From Sphingobacterium sp. SRCM116780 (GTDB lineage: Bacteria > Bacteroidota > Bacteroidia > Sphingobacteriales > Sphingobacteriaceae), in assembly GCF_021442025.1 (NCBI RefSeq), contig NZ_CP090446.1:1674001-1738000 (forward strand): a DNA stretch of 64,000 bases, given 5' to 3'. A program made the position numbers and the translations under genes. Shown here piece after piece: positions 8,845 through 19,377 of this stretch. The notes under the pieces are model-generated. The model had not been told where the DNA came from and did no database searches. It saw nothing but the letters and a program-made list of their open reading frames with translations. How positions within the stretch are numbered: the stretch's first letter is position 1; the number at the start of each line of letters is the position of its first letter.

Positions 8845-11800
8845 TTAGACTTTTGATTCTGGTTGTATTTTAGGTGGAATCAGTTTATATATAACTGGTG
8901 TCATAATCCTTGACAACAAAGTAGAACTAATCAATCCTCCTATCATAACAATCGCTAAAGGAGAGATTAACGGATTGTTGGACCAAGCAATGGGTAGTAA
9001 ACCTCCTATTGCAGTTAAAGTGGTCAAAATAATAGGTAGAAACCGAAGCTCTCCTGCTTTTTCAATAGCATCATTTAATGCCATCCCCTCTCTCCTTAAT
9101 TGATTTGTAAAATCAACGAGTAAGATCGTATTCTTCACCTCAATTCCTGCCAAGGCTATCAATCCTATAGTAGCTACAAATGAAAGCGTATTACCCGTTA
9201 CTAACAAAGCTAGAATAGCACCTACAATACCCAAAGGTATAACGGACAATACAATCAGTGTGCTTTTAAATGTTTTGAATTCTAATATCAAAACCGCAAT
9301 AAACATAAATATGGTAATCATGATGATTGTCCCAAAACCTCCAAAAGCAATTTTCCGACTTTCCACATCTCCCCCCATCTCGTAGCTATAACCTTTAGGA
9401 AATGGAAACTTATCCATTTTGGCGATCACTTCCTGAATGACATCATTGTTATTAAAACCTTTTGCAACAAAAGAATTTACAGAAACAGTACGATCTTTAT
9501 TTTGATGATAGATGTTCGCTGGAGAAGATTCAAATTCAACAGACGCTAATTGTGCTAATGGAATTGCTGTTCCCATAACATTGTTAACGAAAACACCTTT
9601 AAAGACATCCAAATCAGGATAATTGCTTCGGGGAACTGTCACTTGGATTTGATATTCATTATCTTCTGAATTGGGGTCGGTAAATGTGCCAATATTAAAA
9701 CCAGCCAACACCACACGAATTGTTTGGTCAATTTGGATAGCAGGCACCCCTAAGGCCATCGCTTTCTCTCGATTGATGTTAATTCTAATATCAGTCTTAT
9801 TATTCTTAATCGGATTATTGACATAAATGGATCCATTGGTTGTCTTTAATATTTTTTCCACCTGTGCAGCTAGCGACTGTAAGCTATCCAAATTTTCACC
9901 AAACAATTTTACTTCAATGGGTGAGATAACAGGAACTCCTTGCTCAAAATTACGGACTTCAATCACCCCTCCTAAATATGGTGTCCACTTTCGTTGTAAA
10001 TTTTCAATGAGTTTTAACTTCTCTTCAGAATTCACGTCATCATGTAACTGTACAAATATATCGGCATAAGAAGAGTTTTCGGATCCTTGTTGCATATTGT
10101 AGTATATGCGTGGGTTTCCTTTCCCAATATTACTAGTGAAATATTTGATTTCTGGAATTTGTCTCAATTCATTTTCTATATTTTTAGTAATACGATCTGT
10201 CTGTAAGATATTGCTTTGCAATGGCGCCTTCACATGTATCATAAATTGAGGTTTTTCTGAAGGAGGAAATAAACTAAATCCCGCCAAGGGAATAAGTGCT
10301 ACTGATCCAATAAAGATAGCAAGAGCAATCAAAGCGGTCATGACAGGTCTTTGCAAGGCTTTATCTAACCAAACGGCATAGGTTCCATGAATCAGTTTTT
10401 GTAAGCCTCTTAATAGAAAATTACCTTCTTCCGATGCATGAGGTTTTAAAATTTTGCTGGCTAAAAACGGTACGACTAAAAGTGCTACAAGCATGGATCC
10501 AATGACAGAAGTAATAACAGCAGTTGGCAGACTACGAATAAAATCCCCTGACATCTCTGGCATGAACATTAAAGGTAAGAATGCGATGACTAAAGTAACT
10601 GTACAACCTAAAACAGCCAAAGCTATTTGATTGGTGGCTTTTACCGCTGCATCAAATTTTGAATATCCCTCTCGCATCCAACGTTCTATATTTTCTACGA
10701 CAACAATACTATCATCTACAACAAGTCCCAATGCCACCACAAAGCCAACAATACTCAATTGGTTCATGGAATAACCAAAAATGTTTAATGCAATCAAACC
10801 TAGTCCCAATGATAAAGGTATAGCGATCATGACAACAAGGGATGCTCGAATTCCCAGGGGTAATAAGGTAACTAAAACCAATACAATAGCGATCATAAAG
10901 TCAATACCCAATCCACCTAATCGTTTATTTACATTGGTTGCTTGATCAAAATTAACGACAAAAGTTACGTTGGCAGGCAATGTTTTTTGAAATTCAGCAA
11001 ATACCTTTTCATATTCTTTTTGGGTTTCTGTAATATTCATACCCTCCTTTTGTGCCGCATTTATCAATACAGCCTGATAACCATTCAATCTGGTGATGTG
11101 GGTTTCGGCTCCAAAAGTTGGATATACTTGTGCAATATCTTTTAACAACATATTCTTCCCTTCAGCACTAGCAATGATTGTGCTTTGAATTTGTGCTATA
11201 CTTTGGTAATTGCCACTTGTTTTAACACTAAAAGATTTATCTCCAGCAATGACGCTACCTCCAGGAATATTTTGATTTTCATTTTTAATGGCTTGAATAA
11301 CGCGGTCTAAAGGTATTTTTAATTCAGCCATTTTCGCCTGATTCATGTCCACTCGAATCAGCTGATCCGATAATCCATTTACTTTTATGTCCTTGAGTGC
11401 TTTAACCTTTTGTAAACGAGATTTAAGATCATCCGACAATTTTTTCATGGTTGACTGAGACGCATTTTCTGAAATTAAAGCCCCTTGAATCACACTTACC
11501 CCTGTAGGGTCGATTTTCAATACTTCGGCACTATAAATATTGTCGGGTAATTCGGATCTTGATGCGGCAAGTTCTTGTACCAATTCCTGATACTTATCGT
11601 CATAGTCCGTTCCATATGCAAATTCTACCATGAAAAAAGCAACACCATTATTGATCGTTGTTTTGATTCGCTTAATCCCATCGAGATCATAAAATCGGGC
11701 CTCTAATGGTTTAACAATCAACTGTTCCATGTCTTTAGGACTTGTTCCGGGATGAATAACCACCACAGGATAATTTGGCGGTTTCATATCGGGATCTTCC

Positions 11801-11904
11801 GCTCTCGGCATTGTCAACACGGTACTAATTGCCACTACCAATACCATCAGCACCATGATTAAGGTAAACTGATAGTTTTTAATGGGATATTTAATTAAAC
11901 TCAT
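8845..11904 (-). CDS. RND efflux pump, inner-membrane permease subunit
   Basis: A 1019-residue member of the AcrB/MexB-type resistance-nodulation-division superfamily. It opens with one membrane helix, followed by a large periplasmic loop, a run of helices (about residues 335-540), a second large loop and a closing helix bundle, the usual 12-TM layout. GFVVALGLVVDDSIVVVENIERWM in the TM4 region carries the paired acidic residues used for proton coupling. It is the last gene of the tetR-tolC-mfp-rnd operon, so it should form a drug or metabolite efflux pump with the two preceding genes. The substrate is unknown. The family includes hydrophobe, heavy-metal and antibiotic exporters; this one is closest to the hydrophobe type by motif. 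Confidence 0.92.
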   Translation of the reverse strand: MSLIKYPIKNYQFTLIMVLMVLVVAISTVLTMPRAEDPDMKPPNYPVVVIHPGTSPKDMEQLIVKPLEARFYDLDGIKRIKTTINNGVAFFMVEFAYGTDYDDKYQELVQELAASRSELPDNIYSAEVLKIDPTGVSVIQGALISENASQSTMKKLSDDLKSRLQKVKALKDIKVNGLSDQLIRVDMNQAKMAELKIPLDRVIQAIKNENQNIPGGSVIAGDKSFSVKTSGNYQSIAQIQSTIIASAEGKNMLLKDIAQVYPTFGAETHITRLNGYQAVLINAAQKEGMNITETQKEYEKVFAEFQKTLPANVTFVVNFDQATNVNKRLGGLGIDFMIAIVLVLVTLLPLGIRASLVVMIAIPLSLGLGLIALNIFGYSMNQLSIVGFVVALGLVVDDSIVVVENIERWMREGYSKFDAAVKATNQIALAVLGCTVTLVIAFLPLMFMPEMSGDFIRSLPTAVITSVIGSMLVALLVVPFLASKILKPHASEEGNFLLRGLQKLIHGTYAVWLDKALQRPVMTALIALAIFIGSVALIPLAGFSLFPPSEKPQFMIHVKAPLQSNILQTDRITKNIENELRQIPEIKYFTSNIGKGNPRIYYNMQQGSENSSYADIFVQLHDDVNSEEKLKLIENLQRKWTPYLGGVIEVRNFEQGVPVISPIEVKLFGENLDSLQSLAAQVEKILKTTNGSIYVNNPIKNNKTDIRININREKAMALGVPAIQIDQTIRVVLAGFNIGTFTDPNSEDNEYQIQVTVPRSNYPDLDVFKGVFVNNVMGTAIPLAQLASVEFESSPANIYHQNKDRTVSVNSFVAKGFNNNDVIQEVIAKMDKFPFPKGYSYEMGGDVESRKIAFGGFGTIIMITIFMFIAVLILEFKTFKSTLIVLSVIPLGIVGAILALLVTGNTLSFVATIGLIALAGIEVKNTILLVDFTNQLRREGMALNDAIEKAGELRFLPIILTTLTAIGGLLPIAWSNNPLISPLAIVMIGGLISSTLLSRIMTPVIYKLIPPKIQPESKV

Positions 11905-11921
11905 AACGTTTTCCCTTATTC

Positions 11922-12989
11922 CTATTTTTTACTTTTAATCTGTATAGGTGATCCATCAACTAAATACGGACTTCCTGCTACAATTAATGCTTGCGCATTC
12001 TCCAAACCTGCAACAATTGTTACTGTATTTTTATCAATAGATGCAACTTGGACTTTGACACGTTTAGCTGTTTTATTATCTTCTGTAATAAATACATAAC
12101 CTTCTTTTCCATCTCCATCCAATAGCGATTCATATGGAATATGCCATACAGATTGATTGTTCATATTGGACAATATTGTTGCTTTTGCAAAAAGTCCTGC
12201 AGCAATTTTTGCTTTAGGTACTTCTTTGAGCATGAGTTCTATGGAAAAGGTTCCAGATTTGGGATCAATTCCTTCAGATTTTTTGGACACAAAGGCTATT
12301 AGCTTTTGATTCCCTAATGCGTCTGAGATAATTGTTGCAGCATCTCCTACTTGTATACCAGCCCATTGTCTGTCGGCCACACCAACTTTCAATTTCCATT
12401 TATCATCAGCAGCCCCATTTACTTGTAAAATAGGTGTTCCAGGACCAACAACCTGACCATCCTGTGCTAATTTTGCAAGTACATAACCATTCGAGTTGGA
12501 TCGGATTTCAGAGAAATTTTGATTAACCTGCACTGTATTCAAATCTTGCTTAGCAACTTCCAAGGCTGTTTTAGCATTCTGCATCTGCTCTAACGTAGCG
12601 ACACTGTCATAATACAGCTTACTGGCTCGTTCGAAATCTCTTTTTGCTTTCTCATAACCCAATTTAGCTTGCGCAGCTTTTGCATTAATTTCAGAAGTGT
12701 TTACACGTGCTAATAGCTGACCTTTGCTAACGGTATCACCTTCCTTAACAAATATTTTCTCCACAATTCCCCCATTTTTAAAACTTAATAATGTCTCATC
12801 ATCTGTAGTGAAAACACCTGTCGCTTCTACACTAGCAGTCAATCCATTGGTCTGTAAAACCATTAAAGTAACAGGAATCGTATCCAAAACTGTTATCTGA
12901 TTTTTTCTTTCATTATGCGAACAACTTGTAGCCAACAGACTTGAACTCAAGAGTAAACTAAATAGTATACGCGTATTTGCTGTATTCAT
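11922..12989 (-). CDS. RND efflux periplasmic adaptor (membrane fusion protein), lipoprotein
   Basis: The 355-residue adaptor starts with a lipoprotein signal (LLSSSLLATSCSHNE; lipobox Cys at about residue 23), so it is anchored by a lipid in the inner membrane. It has the family pattern of a lipoyl half-motif (GGIVEKIFVKEGDTVSKGQLLARV), an alpha-helical hairpin (KAAQAKLGYEKAKRDFERASKLY), the second lipoyl half (SNGYVLAKLAQDGQVVGPG) and a beta-barrel domain. It would bridge the RND permease and the TolC-like channel. It sits 17 nt upstream of the permease gene and 2 nt after the channel gene stop, so all are co-transcribed. Confidence 0.92.
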   Translation of the reverse strand: MNTANTRILFSLLLSSSLLATSCSHNERKNQITVLDTIPVTLMVLQTNGLTASVEATGVFTTDDETLLSFKNGGIVEKIFVKEGDTVSKGQLLARVNTSEINAKAAQAKLGYEKAKRDFERASKLYYDSVATLEQMQNAKTALEVAKQDLNTVQVNQNFSEIRSNSNGYVLAKLAQDGQVVGPGTPILQVNGAADDKWKLKVGVADRQWAGIQVGDAATIISDALGNQKLIAFVSKKSEGIDPKSGTFSIELMLKEVPKAKIAAGLFAKATILSNMNNQSVWHIPYESLLDGDGKEGYVFITEDNKTAKRVKVQVASIDKNTVTIVAGLENAQALIVAGSPYLVDGSPIQIKSKK

Positions 12990-12991
12990 GA

Positions 12992-14356
12992 TTAAGGGAA
13001 TAAATAAGTTGCAGATTCTCTTTCCAACTTTGCTAAAGATGTCAAAAGTTTATATTTCTGTATATTTAAAGCTAATTTTGCTGAGGTATATTGTGTTCGG
13101 GCGTCAATTGTTTCTATGTAGGTATTTACACCAGCTAAAAAGCCTTTTTGAATCAATCTTTGATAAGTACCTGCAGATTCCAATTGTACTTGAGCTTGTT
13201 GATAGTTCTTATTTGCTGCTACAACTTCATTCTTAGCAACTTCGACAACCATATTCAGCTGTTGCTCGGCTTGAGCCAATTTATTTTTTGCGTCGGCAAT
13301 ATCAATTTTAGATTCTTGAATTTTTAATCGATTTCTATTACCATTAAAAATAGGCATTTGCAATTGTGCTCCAATCATAAAATATCGAGAGTCATTATTA
13401 AATTTTAACCCCTCTGCTTGAGAACCTAAGTCCAAAAAAGCATTCAGTTTTGGAACCAAAAATTGCTTATTCATTTTATATAAAGATTCCTGAATTTCTA
13501 TATTCGTTTGTAATGATTTCAGCTCTTCTCTTTTCTGATAGGTTAAAGACAATAAGTCTATCTTTTCTAACTCCTGCGTTACTTGTGTTGAATCACTGAT
13601 CAGAATTTCAGCATTCATATTTCTATTCAATAAGGAATTGAAATAAATTTTCGTGTTCTTTACTTGTTGTTCTGCGGTTACGATCTGTGCTTCTGCTTGT
13701 GCGATCTCAGTTTGCGCACGAATCAAGTAAGCAGGTAATCCTTTTCCTGCATCGATCAATTTTTGATTTACACGTAGGCTTTCATTTGCTAGCTCCCAAG
13801 ATGATTTATAAATAGCAACAACCTGAAGTGCCATATTATAATTAAAATAAGATTCTTTAATTTGCTTAACCAATTCTCTTTTATAGATCTCCACCTCATT
13901 TTCGTGCAATATGATCTGATTCTTTTTAATATTTTTATTATGTCCAAGATCTGTATTTAGCAAAGGCATACTGGTTCTAATCTTTGCATCATAATAATTT
14001 TGAGGTAGGAAGTTAATCTGTTGATTCTCAATTGCTGGAAAATTAGACGATTGCGTCAGGGCATTTAAAGTATTATAAACAGGATTTAACATATCTCCTA
14101 CAGGAAGATTGATACTACGACCTCCTTGTGCTTCTGTATAGGTAATATCAACATTAACGGAAGGTAAATATAAAGATTTAGCAACCTGTAGTCCATTTAA
14201 TGCTTTTTGAAGTGATAAATTCTTTTGTTGTATGATCAAATTACTATCCAACCCATGCTGGACATAATTTTGCAACACCTCATCTTGCGCTTTAGCTGGT
14301 TCTATCAATAAAAAAATACAACATATAATAGGAACAAAACGATAATAAATCTTCAT
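12992..14356 (-). CDS. TolC-family outer-membrane efflux channel
   Basis: A 454-residue outer-membrane factor with a cleavable signal peptide (IICCIFLLIEPAKAQ, cleavage about residue 24). Two structural repeats rich in long amphipathic helices are visible (QNYVQHGLDSNLIIQQKNLSLQKA near the N-terminus; the second ends with TYIETIDARTQYTSAKLALN). It should form the trimeric channel of the neighbouring RND pump. It is the first structural gene after tetR in the operon; its upstream gap holds a near-copy of a candidate TetR operator. No N-terminal lipobox is present, in contrast with the OprM-type channels. Confidence 0.9.
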   Translation of the reverse strand: MKIYYRFVPIICCIFLLIEPAKAQDEVLQNYVQHGLDSNLIIQQKNLSLQKALNGLQVAKSLYLPSVNVDITYTEAQGGRSINLPVGDMLNPVYNTLNALTQSSNFPAIENQQINFLPQNYYDAKIRTSMPLLNTDLGHNKNIKKNQIILHENEVEIYKRELVKQIKESYFNYNMALQVVAIYKSSWELANESLRVNQKLIDAGKGLPAYLIRAQTEIAQAEAQIVTAEQQVKNTKIYFNSLLNRNMNAEILISDSTQVTQELEKIDLLSLTYQKREELKSLQTNIEIQESLYKMNKQFLVPKLNAFLDLGSQAEGLKFNNDSRYFMIGAQLQMPIFNGNRNRLKIQESKIDIADAKNKLAQAEQQLNMVVEVAKNEVVAANKNYQQAQVQLESAGTYQRLIQKGFLAGVNTYIETIDARTQYTSAKLALNIQKYKLLTSLAKLERESATYLFP

Positions 14357-14358
14357 TA

Positions 14359-14371
14359 TTAACAGTGTTTT
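14359..14371. promoter_or_regulatory. Candidate TetR operator (imperfect copy) before tolC
   Basis: TTAACAGTGTTTT lies between the tetR stop and the tolC start. It matches the palindrome TTAACAGTGTTAA, found upstream of tetR at 15038-15050, at 11 of 13 positions. The paired placement suggests binding by the adjacent TetR-family repressor; this is inference. Confidence 0.4.
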
Positions 14372-14381
14372 TTATTTTAAA

Positions 14382-14999
14382 TTATTTTGTTGATTCCATG
14401 TAATGTGTATACAATCGATATACATCATCTATAATTTGTTCGGTATTTTTTTTAGCGCTAATTTCAGACAACAATTTGACCAAATGCCCAGAAATATAAA
14501 TACTACATAGACCATGAACAGTTGTCCAGGCTTGCAATGCAACAGTCAAACTATCATCACCTAAAAAATAGCCTTTTGATTGACAAGCGATTACAGTTTG
14601 TAACAAAAAACTAAAGACATCATCTCCTTCTTCCCATTGTCCACCCATACAATGGTGATCTAAAAACTCCATTGGTTCTTTGGTTACAAACATCAATTCG
14701 TAAAAATCTGGATGACTAATCGCAAATTTGATATAAGATTTTCCAATCGCTTTTAGGCGTTCAAAAGGATCTTCTACATATTCCAAAGCAAAAAACATTT
14801 CCTTCATCATATTAAAACCCTCTTGATGTAGCGCATATACAATGTCACTTTTATCTTTGTAATACAGATAGATAGTTGTTGGACTTATGTCTAGTTTGGC
14901 TGCAATTTTACGAATGGATGTCGCATTATAACCATCTTGAGCGAAAAGTTTTTTTGCCTCTTCCAGGATACGCTTACGCAAATCGACCTTATCTTTCAT
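14382..14999 (-). CDS. TetR/AcrR-family transcriptional regulator
   Basis: A 205-residue regulator with the typical N-terminal helix-turn-helix (RKRILEEAKKLFAQDGYNAT, then SIRKIAAKLDISPTTIYLYYKDK, about residues 8-53) and a helical ligand/dimer domain after it. It is the first gene of the operon encoding TolC, adaptor and RND pump, so it probably represses the pump until an inducer binds. The inducer is unknown. A perfect 13-bp palindrome (TTAACAGTGTTAA) lies 38 nt upstream of its start, with a related sequence before tolC, which fits autoregulation. The 5' neighbour is the divergent methionine operon. Confidence 0.9.
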   Translation of the reverse strand: MKDKVDLRKRILEEAKKLFAQDGYNATSIRKIAAKLDISPTTIYLYYKDKSDIVYALHQEGFNMMKEMFFALEYVEDPFERLKAIGKSYIKFAISHPDFYELMFVTKEPMEFLDHHCMGGQWEEGDDVFSFLLQTVIACQSKGYFLGDDSLTVALQAWTTVHGLCSIYISGHLVKLLSEISAKKNTEQIIDDVYRLYTHYMESTK

Positions 15000-15037
15000 T
15001 TTCTTTGATTCTATAGTTAATCGTTATTCAAATATAC

Positions 15038-15050
15038 TTAACACTGTTAA
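15038..15050. promoter_or_regulatory. Candidate operator palindrome upstream of tetR
   Basis: TTAACACTGTTAA is a 13-bp palindrome with a single unpaired centre base, 38 nt upstream of the tetR start codon. A near-copy precedes tolC. A TetR-family dimer site is the simplest reading, though such sites are usually somewhat longer. Confidence 0.45.
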
Positions 15051-15134
15051 TATTTCAAAATTTATACTCCTATTTTTCAATAAAAGTACTACCTCATCGT
15101 TTTACAATGTTTTAAACAAATAATTCAAAATTAT

Positions 15135-15165
15135 TTTGGTTTATTAAATTCAAGACCTATATTTG
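15135..15165 (+). promoter_or_regulatory. Bacteroidota-type promoter of the methionine operon
   Basis: TTTG (15135-15138), a 19-nt spacer and TATATTTG (15158-15165) match the phylum's -33/-7 consensus (TTTG ... TAnnTTTG). Transcription should begin around 15172, about 50 nt before the SAM riboswitch. Confidence 0.75.
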
Positions 15166-15218
15166 CACTGTACTTCAAATAGAAATACATCTAATCAACA
15201 CCTTTCTTTTTTGGTCTT

Positions 15219-15335
15219 GATTTATAAAGAAGTGGCGAGAGACTGGCTCAATGACCCACTGGCAACCTTCAAAATACGTTTGAAAAGGTGCCAATTCCTG
15301 TCCAAAGCAATATTACTTTGGAGCATATAAATGAA
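15219..15335 (+). ncRNA. SAM-I (S-box) riboswitch
   Basis: Conserved S-box elements appear in order: P1 side (TTTATA, 15221-15226), P2 strand AGTGG (15231-15235), the core GACTGGCTCAATGA, P2 partner CCACT, GGCAACC, the P3 hairpin TTCAAA/TTTGAA, AAGGTGCCAATTCC, the P4 hairpin TCCAAAG/CTTTGGA (15301-15322) and the closing P1 side TATAAA (15326-15331). This is the S-adenosylmethionine-binding aptamer. It precedes metY, metX and hom, as expected for control of methionine synthesis by SAM. The expression platform is not an obvious terminator: 230 nt with a small reading frame and a long-range inverted repeat lie between it and metY. Confidence 0.93.
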
Positions 15336-15341
15336 ACGACA

Positions 15342-15458
15342 ATGATGATTACATTACAACAAAATAAGACGACTAGTCCAAAAGTTAACGTAAACTGTAG
15401 CACGGTTACATCTTCATGTATTCGAATGTGTTCGCACATGTTTACATTGTCTTGTTAA
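15342..15458 (+). CDS. Possible Cys/Met-containing leader peptide in the metY leader
   Basis: A 38-codon frame starts with two adjacent ATG codons 7 nt after the aptamer and ends at TAA 15456-15458. The last 13 residues read CIRMCSHMFTLSC, so Cys and Met are strongly concentrated at the C-terminus (four Cys in the peptide, and two Met besides the start pair). There is no similarity to a known protein. Its codons 29-33 overlap the 5' arm of a 10-bp inverted repeat whose partner is at 15503-15512. A role as a translated leader peptide is conceivable; a chance frame is equally possible. Confidence 0.35.
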   Translation: MMITLQQNKTTSPKVNVNCSTVTSSCIRMCSHMFTLSC

Positions 15459-15512
15459 TCAATCTTATTTTTTAAAAATTTTATTGTTTGCAAGTACATA
15501 TCCATGTGCGAA
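15431..15512 (+). promoter_or_regulatory. Long-range inverted repeat in the metY leader, possible expression platform
   Basis: TTCGCACATG (15431-15440) is perfectly complementary to CATGTGCGAA (15503-15512). The 5' arm can instead form a local hairpin, ATGTG-TTCG-CACAT (15426-15439), so two exclusive structures exist downstream of the SAM aptamer. The 3' arm ends 53 nt before the metY start. No T-run terminator is seen. Confidence 0.4.
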
Positions 15513-15535
15513 GCCTTATCCAAAAGTTTTCTTAA

Positions 15536-16873
<1,338 letters not shown>

Positions 16874-16916
16874 ATTAACATAGATCCGGAGAGTATTTTT
16901 ATAAGAAAAAGGGAGC

Positions 16917-17969
16917 ATGAGTATCAACACATATCAATACAAAGAAACCTTTACATTTGAAAATGGAGAGGAAATCAATAACCTTGAAATTGCTTATCAT
17001 ACTTATGGAAGATTAAATGCTGACCACAGCAATGTTGTTTGGGTATGCCATGCGTTAACTGCCAATTCAGATGTTTTGGATTGGTGGCCAGGATTATTTG
17101 GTGAACATGATTTGTTTAATCCAAGGGATCACTTTATTGTATGTGCTAATGTTATCGGATCCGGCTACGGGAGTACAGGCCCCTTGAGTATTGACCAGAA
17201 AACAGGTCTACCTTTTTATCTGTCTTTCCCTACATTTACGATCCGCGATTTAGTGAAAGCACATCAATTACTTGCGGATCACCTGGAAATCAAACAGCTT
17301 CAAGTGCTTATTGGTGGTTCTTTAGGTGGGCAACAGGCATTAGAATGGGCGGTATCCAATACCATGATTATCAAAAATCTAATTGCTATTGGCACAAATG
17401 CGGCGCATTCACCTTGGGGCATTGCATTTAATGAAAGTCAAAGACTTGCCATTACAACAGATCGTACATTTTATGCCAACCAGGCTGATGGTGGTTTAAA
17501 AGGATTAAAAGCAGCTCGTTCTATTGCCCTATTATCGTACAGGACTTACGATACCTATGGGGCAACACAATTAGAAGATTCGAATGAAAAAATAAGTGAT
17601 TATAAAGCTGCATCTTATCAAAACTATCAAGGAGAAAAATTTAGTAAACGTTTCAATGCTTATAGCTATTGGTACTTAACTAAAGCGATGGATAGCCATA
17701 ATCTAGGCAGAGGGCGTATTTCAATTGAAGATACACTTCGAAAAATTCAATGTCCGACATTGGTAATTGCCGTATCTACGGATAATTTATTCCCAACGGA
17801 TGAACAAAAATTTATTGCTAAATATATTCCTAAGGCTACTTATTTTGAAATAGAATCTTTCTATGGACACGATGGCTTTTTAATCGAAACAAAGATTCTT
17901 TCGAAAGGAATTTCAAATTTTTTAAATAAAAAAACAATAACTGATGAAGCATATTCATCTTTAAACTAA
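16917..17969 (+). CDS. metX: Homoserine O-acetyltransferase (MetX)
   Basis: A 350-residue alpha/beta-hydrolase-fold acyltransferase that activates homoserine with acetyl-CoA. The nucleophile elbow is GGSLGGQQ with Ser135; the Asp and His of the triad are in VSTDNLFPTDEQ and YGHDGFLIE near the C-terminus. The oxyanion segment HALTANSDVLDWWPG matches MetX. It lies 43 nt after metY and 24 nt before homoserine dehydrogenase, an operon that runs homoserine to O-acetylhomoserine to homocysteine. The acyl specificity (acetyl versus succinyl) is inferred from the MetY partner. Confidence 0.94.
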   Translation: MSINTYQYKETFTFENGEEINNLEIAYHTYGRLNADHSNVVWVCHALTANSDVLDWWPGLFGEHDLFNPRDHFIVCANVIGSGYGSTGPLSIDQKTGLPFYLSFPTFTIRDLVKAHQLLADHLEIKQLQVLIGGSLGGQQALEWAVSNTMIIKNLIAIGTNAAHSPWGIAFNESQRLAITTDRTFYANQADGGLKGLKAARSIALLSYRTYDTYGATQLEDSNEKISDYKAASYQNYQGEKFSKRFNAYSYWYLTKAMDSHNLGRGRISIEDTLRKIQCPTLVIAVSTDNLFPTDEQKFIAKYIPKATYFEIESFYGHDGFLIETKILSKGISNFLNKKTITDEAYSSLN

Positions 17970-17993
17970 CATTATATAAAGCGTAAAACCAGC

Positions 17994-19175
17994 ATGAGTA
18001 AAAAATTGACGATTGGAATGTTTGGATTCGGAGTTGTAGGACAAGGATTATATGACATTATCAAGACCAAAAATTTAAATTTAGAGATTAAAAAATTTGT
18101 CATCAAAAATGCTGACAAAAAAAGAACATTACCTGCAGAATTGTTTACAACAGATGCTGAAGTAATTCTTGGAGATCCAGAAATCAACACCGTAGTTGAA
18201 TTGATCGACGATGCTGAGGCAGCTTATCTGTTAACAGTGCGTGCACTCAAATCAGGTAAGAATGTTGTTTCTGCAAACAAAAAAATGATTGCTACTCATT
18301 TAGAAGAATTGGCTTCTATTCAACAAGAGTATGGCACGAGCTTATTATATGAAGGTGCGGTATGTGGAAGTATTCCAATTATCCGTAATCTAGAAGAATA
18401 TTATGATAATGAATTGCTACATGCTGTAACTGGTATTTTTAATGGATCATCTAATTTTATCCTTTCGAAGGTATTCAATGAAAATCAAGCTTATGGAGAT
18501 GCATTAAAAGAAGCACAAGACTTAGGATTTGCAGAAACTGACCCAACTTTAGATGTAGGTGGATTTGACCCTAAATATAAATTAACTATTGTAGCTTCTC
18601 ATGCTTATGGTATTTATGTGAATCCTGATGATGTCTTCAATATTGGAATTGACAAATTGGGCTCACAGGATATTCGTTTTGCAAAAGAAAAAAATTTCAA
18701 AATCAAATTGATTCCAACTGCCAGAGAAGTTGATCATAGCAAGGTCATTCTCTATGTTATTCCTAAGTTTGTCAGCTCAGACAACATTTTATTTAATGTT
18801 GAGAATGAAAATAATGGAGTCTTAGTTAAAGCGGCTTTTGCAGATGAACAGTTTTTCTATGGCAAAGGAGCTGGAGGCCACCCAACAGGCTCTGCTGTAT
18901 TATCCGATATTACAGCTCTTCGTTATGATTATAGATATGAATATAAGAAACACTTGAATACAAATGCATTGACATATAGCAATGATCATGAGATCAAAGT
19001 GTATTTAAGATATGAAGATGATCGCTTAATTGAAAAATTAGGTTTTACAGAAATCATTGAAAGATATTACGCTCCTGATTTTAAATATGTTATAGGAACC
19101 ATCAATTTACGACAAATCAGTGATTTGAAAGCTGAAATTCACCAAGATGGTAACTTTATTGCAGAGATTGCATAA
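17994..19175 (+). CDS. hom: Homoserine dehydrogenase
   Basis: Reduces aspartate semialdehyde to homoserine, the shared precursor of methionine and threonine. The 393-residue protein has the N-terminal Rossmann motif GFGVVGQGL (residues 10-18), NVVSANKKMI (the catalytic lysine segment), and GIFNGSSNFILSKV and GFAETDPTLDVGG, typical of the substrate-binding domain. A short C-terminal segment follows, ACT-like at best; no kinase domain is fused, and the window's aspartate kinase at 32.8 kb is monofunctional. It ends the riboswitch-controlled operon and is followed by a strong terminator. Confidence 0.95.
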   Translation: MSKKLTIGMFGFGVVGQGLYDIIKTKNLNLEIKKFVIKNADKKRTLPAELFTTDAEVILGDPEINTVVELIDDAEAAYLLTVRALKSGKNVVSANKKMIATHLEELASIQQEYGTSLLYEGAVCGSIPIIRNLEEYYDNELLHAVTGIFNGSSNFILSKVFNENQAYGDALKEAQDLGFAETDPTLDVGGFDPKYKLTIVASHAYGIYVNPDDVFNIGIDKLGSQDIRFAKEKNFKIKLIPTAREVDHSKVILYVIPKFVSSDNILFNVENENNGVLVKAAFADEQFFYGKGAGGHPTGSAVLSDITALRYDYRYEYKKHLNTNALTYSNDHEIKVYLRYEDDRLIEKLGFTEIIERYYAPDFKYVIGTINLRQISDLKAEIHQDGNFIAEIA

Positions 19176-19226
19176 ATTTTAGTAAAACTAATTAAGGCAA
19201 GGACTTGATCCTTAAGTAATATTATT

Positions 19227-19266
19227 TAAAAAACGCTGAATACCTTTATCTATTCAGCGTTTTTTG
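19227..19266 (+). terminator. Terminator of the metY-metX-hom operon
   Basis: AAAAAACGCTGAATA pairs with TATTCAGCGTTTTTT around a short loop; the 3' T-run is clean. Strong intrinsic terminator 50 nt after the hom stop. Confidence 0.92.
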
Positions 19267-19275
19267 ATTCGTGGA

Positions 19276-19305
19276 ACAGATTTAATTATGTATAATTAAA
19301 TCTGT
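19276..19305. repeat. Perfect 13-bp inverted repeat before a small membrane protein gene
   Basis: ACAGATTTAATTA (19276-19288) pairs with TAATTAAATCTGT (19293-19305) with a 4-nt loop. No T-run follows, so it is not a standard terminator; it lies about 70 nt before the small gene at 19378 and could be an operator or leader hairpin. Confidence 0.5.
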
Positions 19306-19377
19306 GGCCTAAAATTTGCATTATTATTTTATTATCACTACATTGTGTGGTAACTAATATATAAAAACTTATAAATT

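Noticed and set aside
10942..11145. Small frames on the opposite strand within the RND permease gene, and similar ones in dnaE and mutS2
   Set aside because: Shadow frames of well-supported large genes, without motifs.
15219..15335. T-box or cobalamin riboswitch upstream of metY
   Set aside because: The GGCAACC, AAGGTGCCAATTCC and P2/P3/P4 pairs fit the SAM-I (S-box) aptamer and none of the T-box or cobalamin signatures is present.
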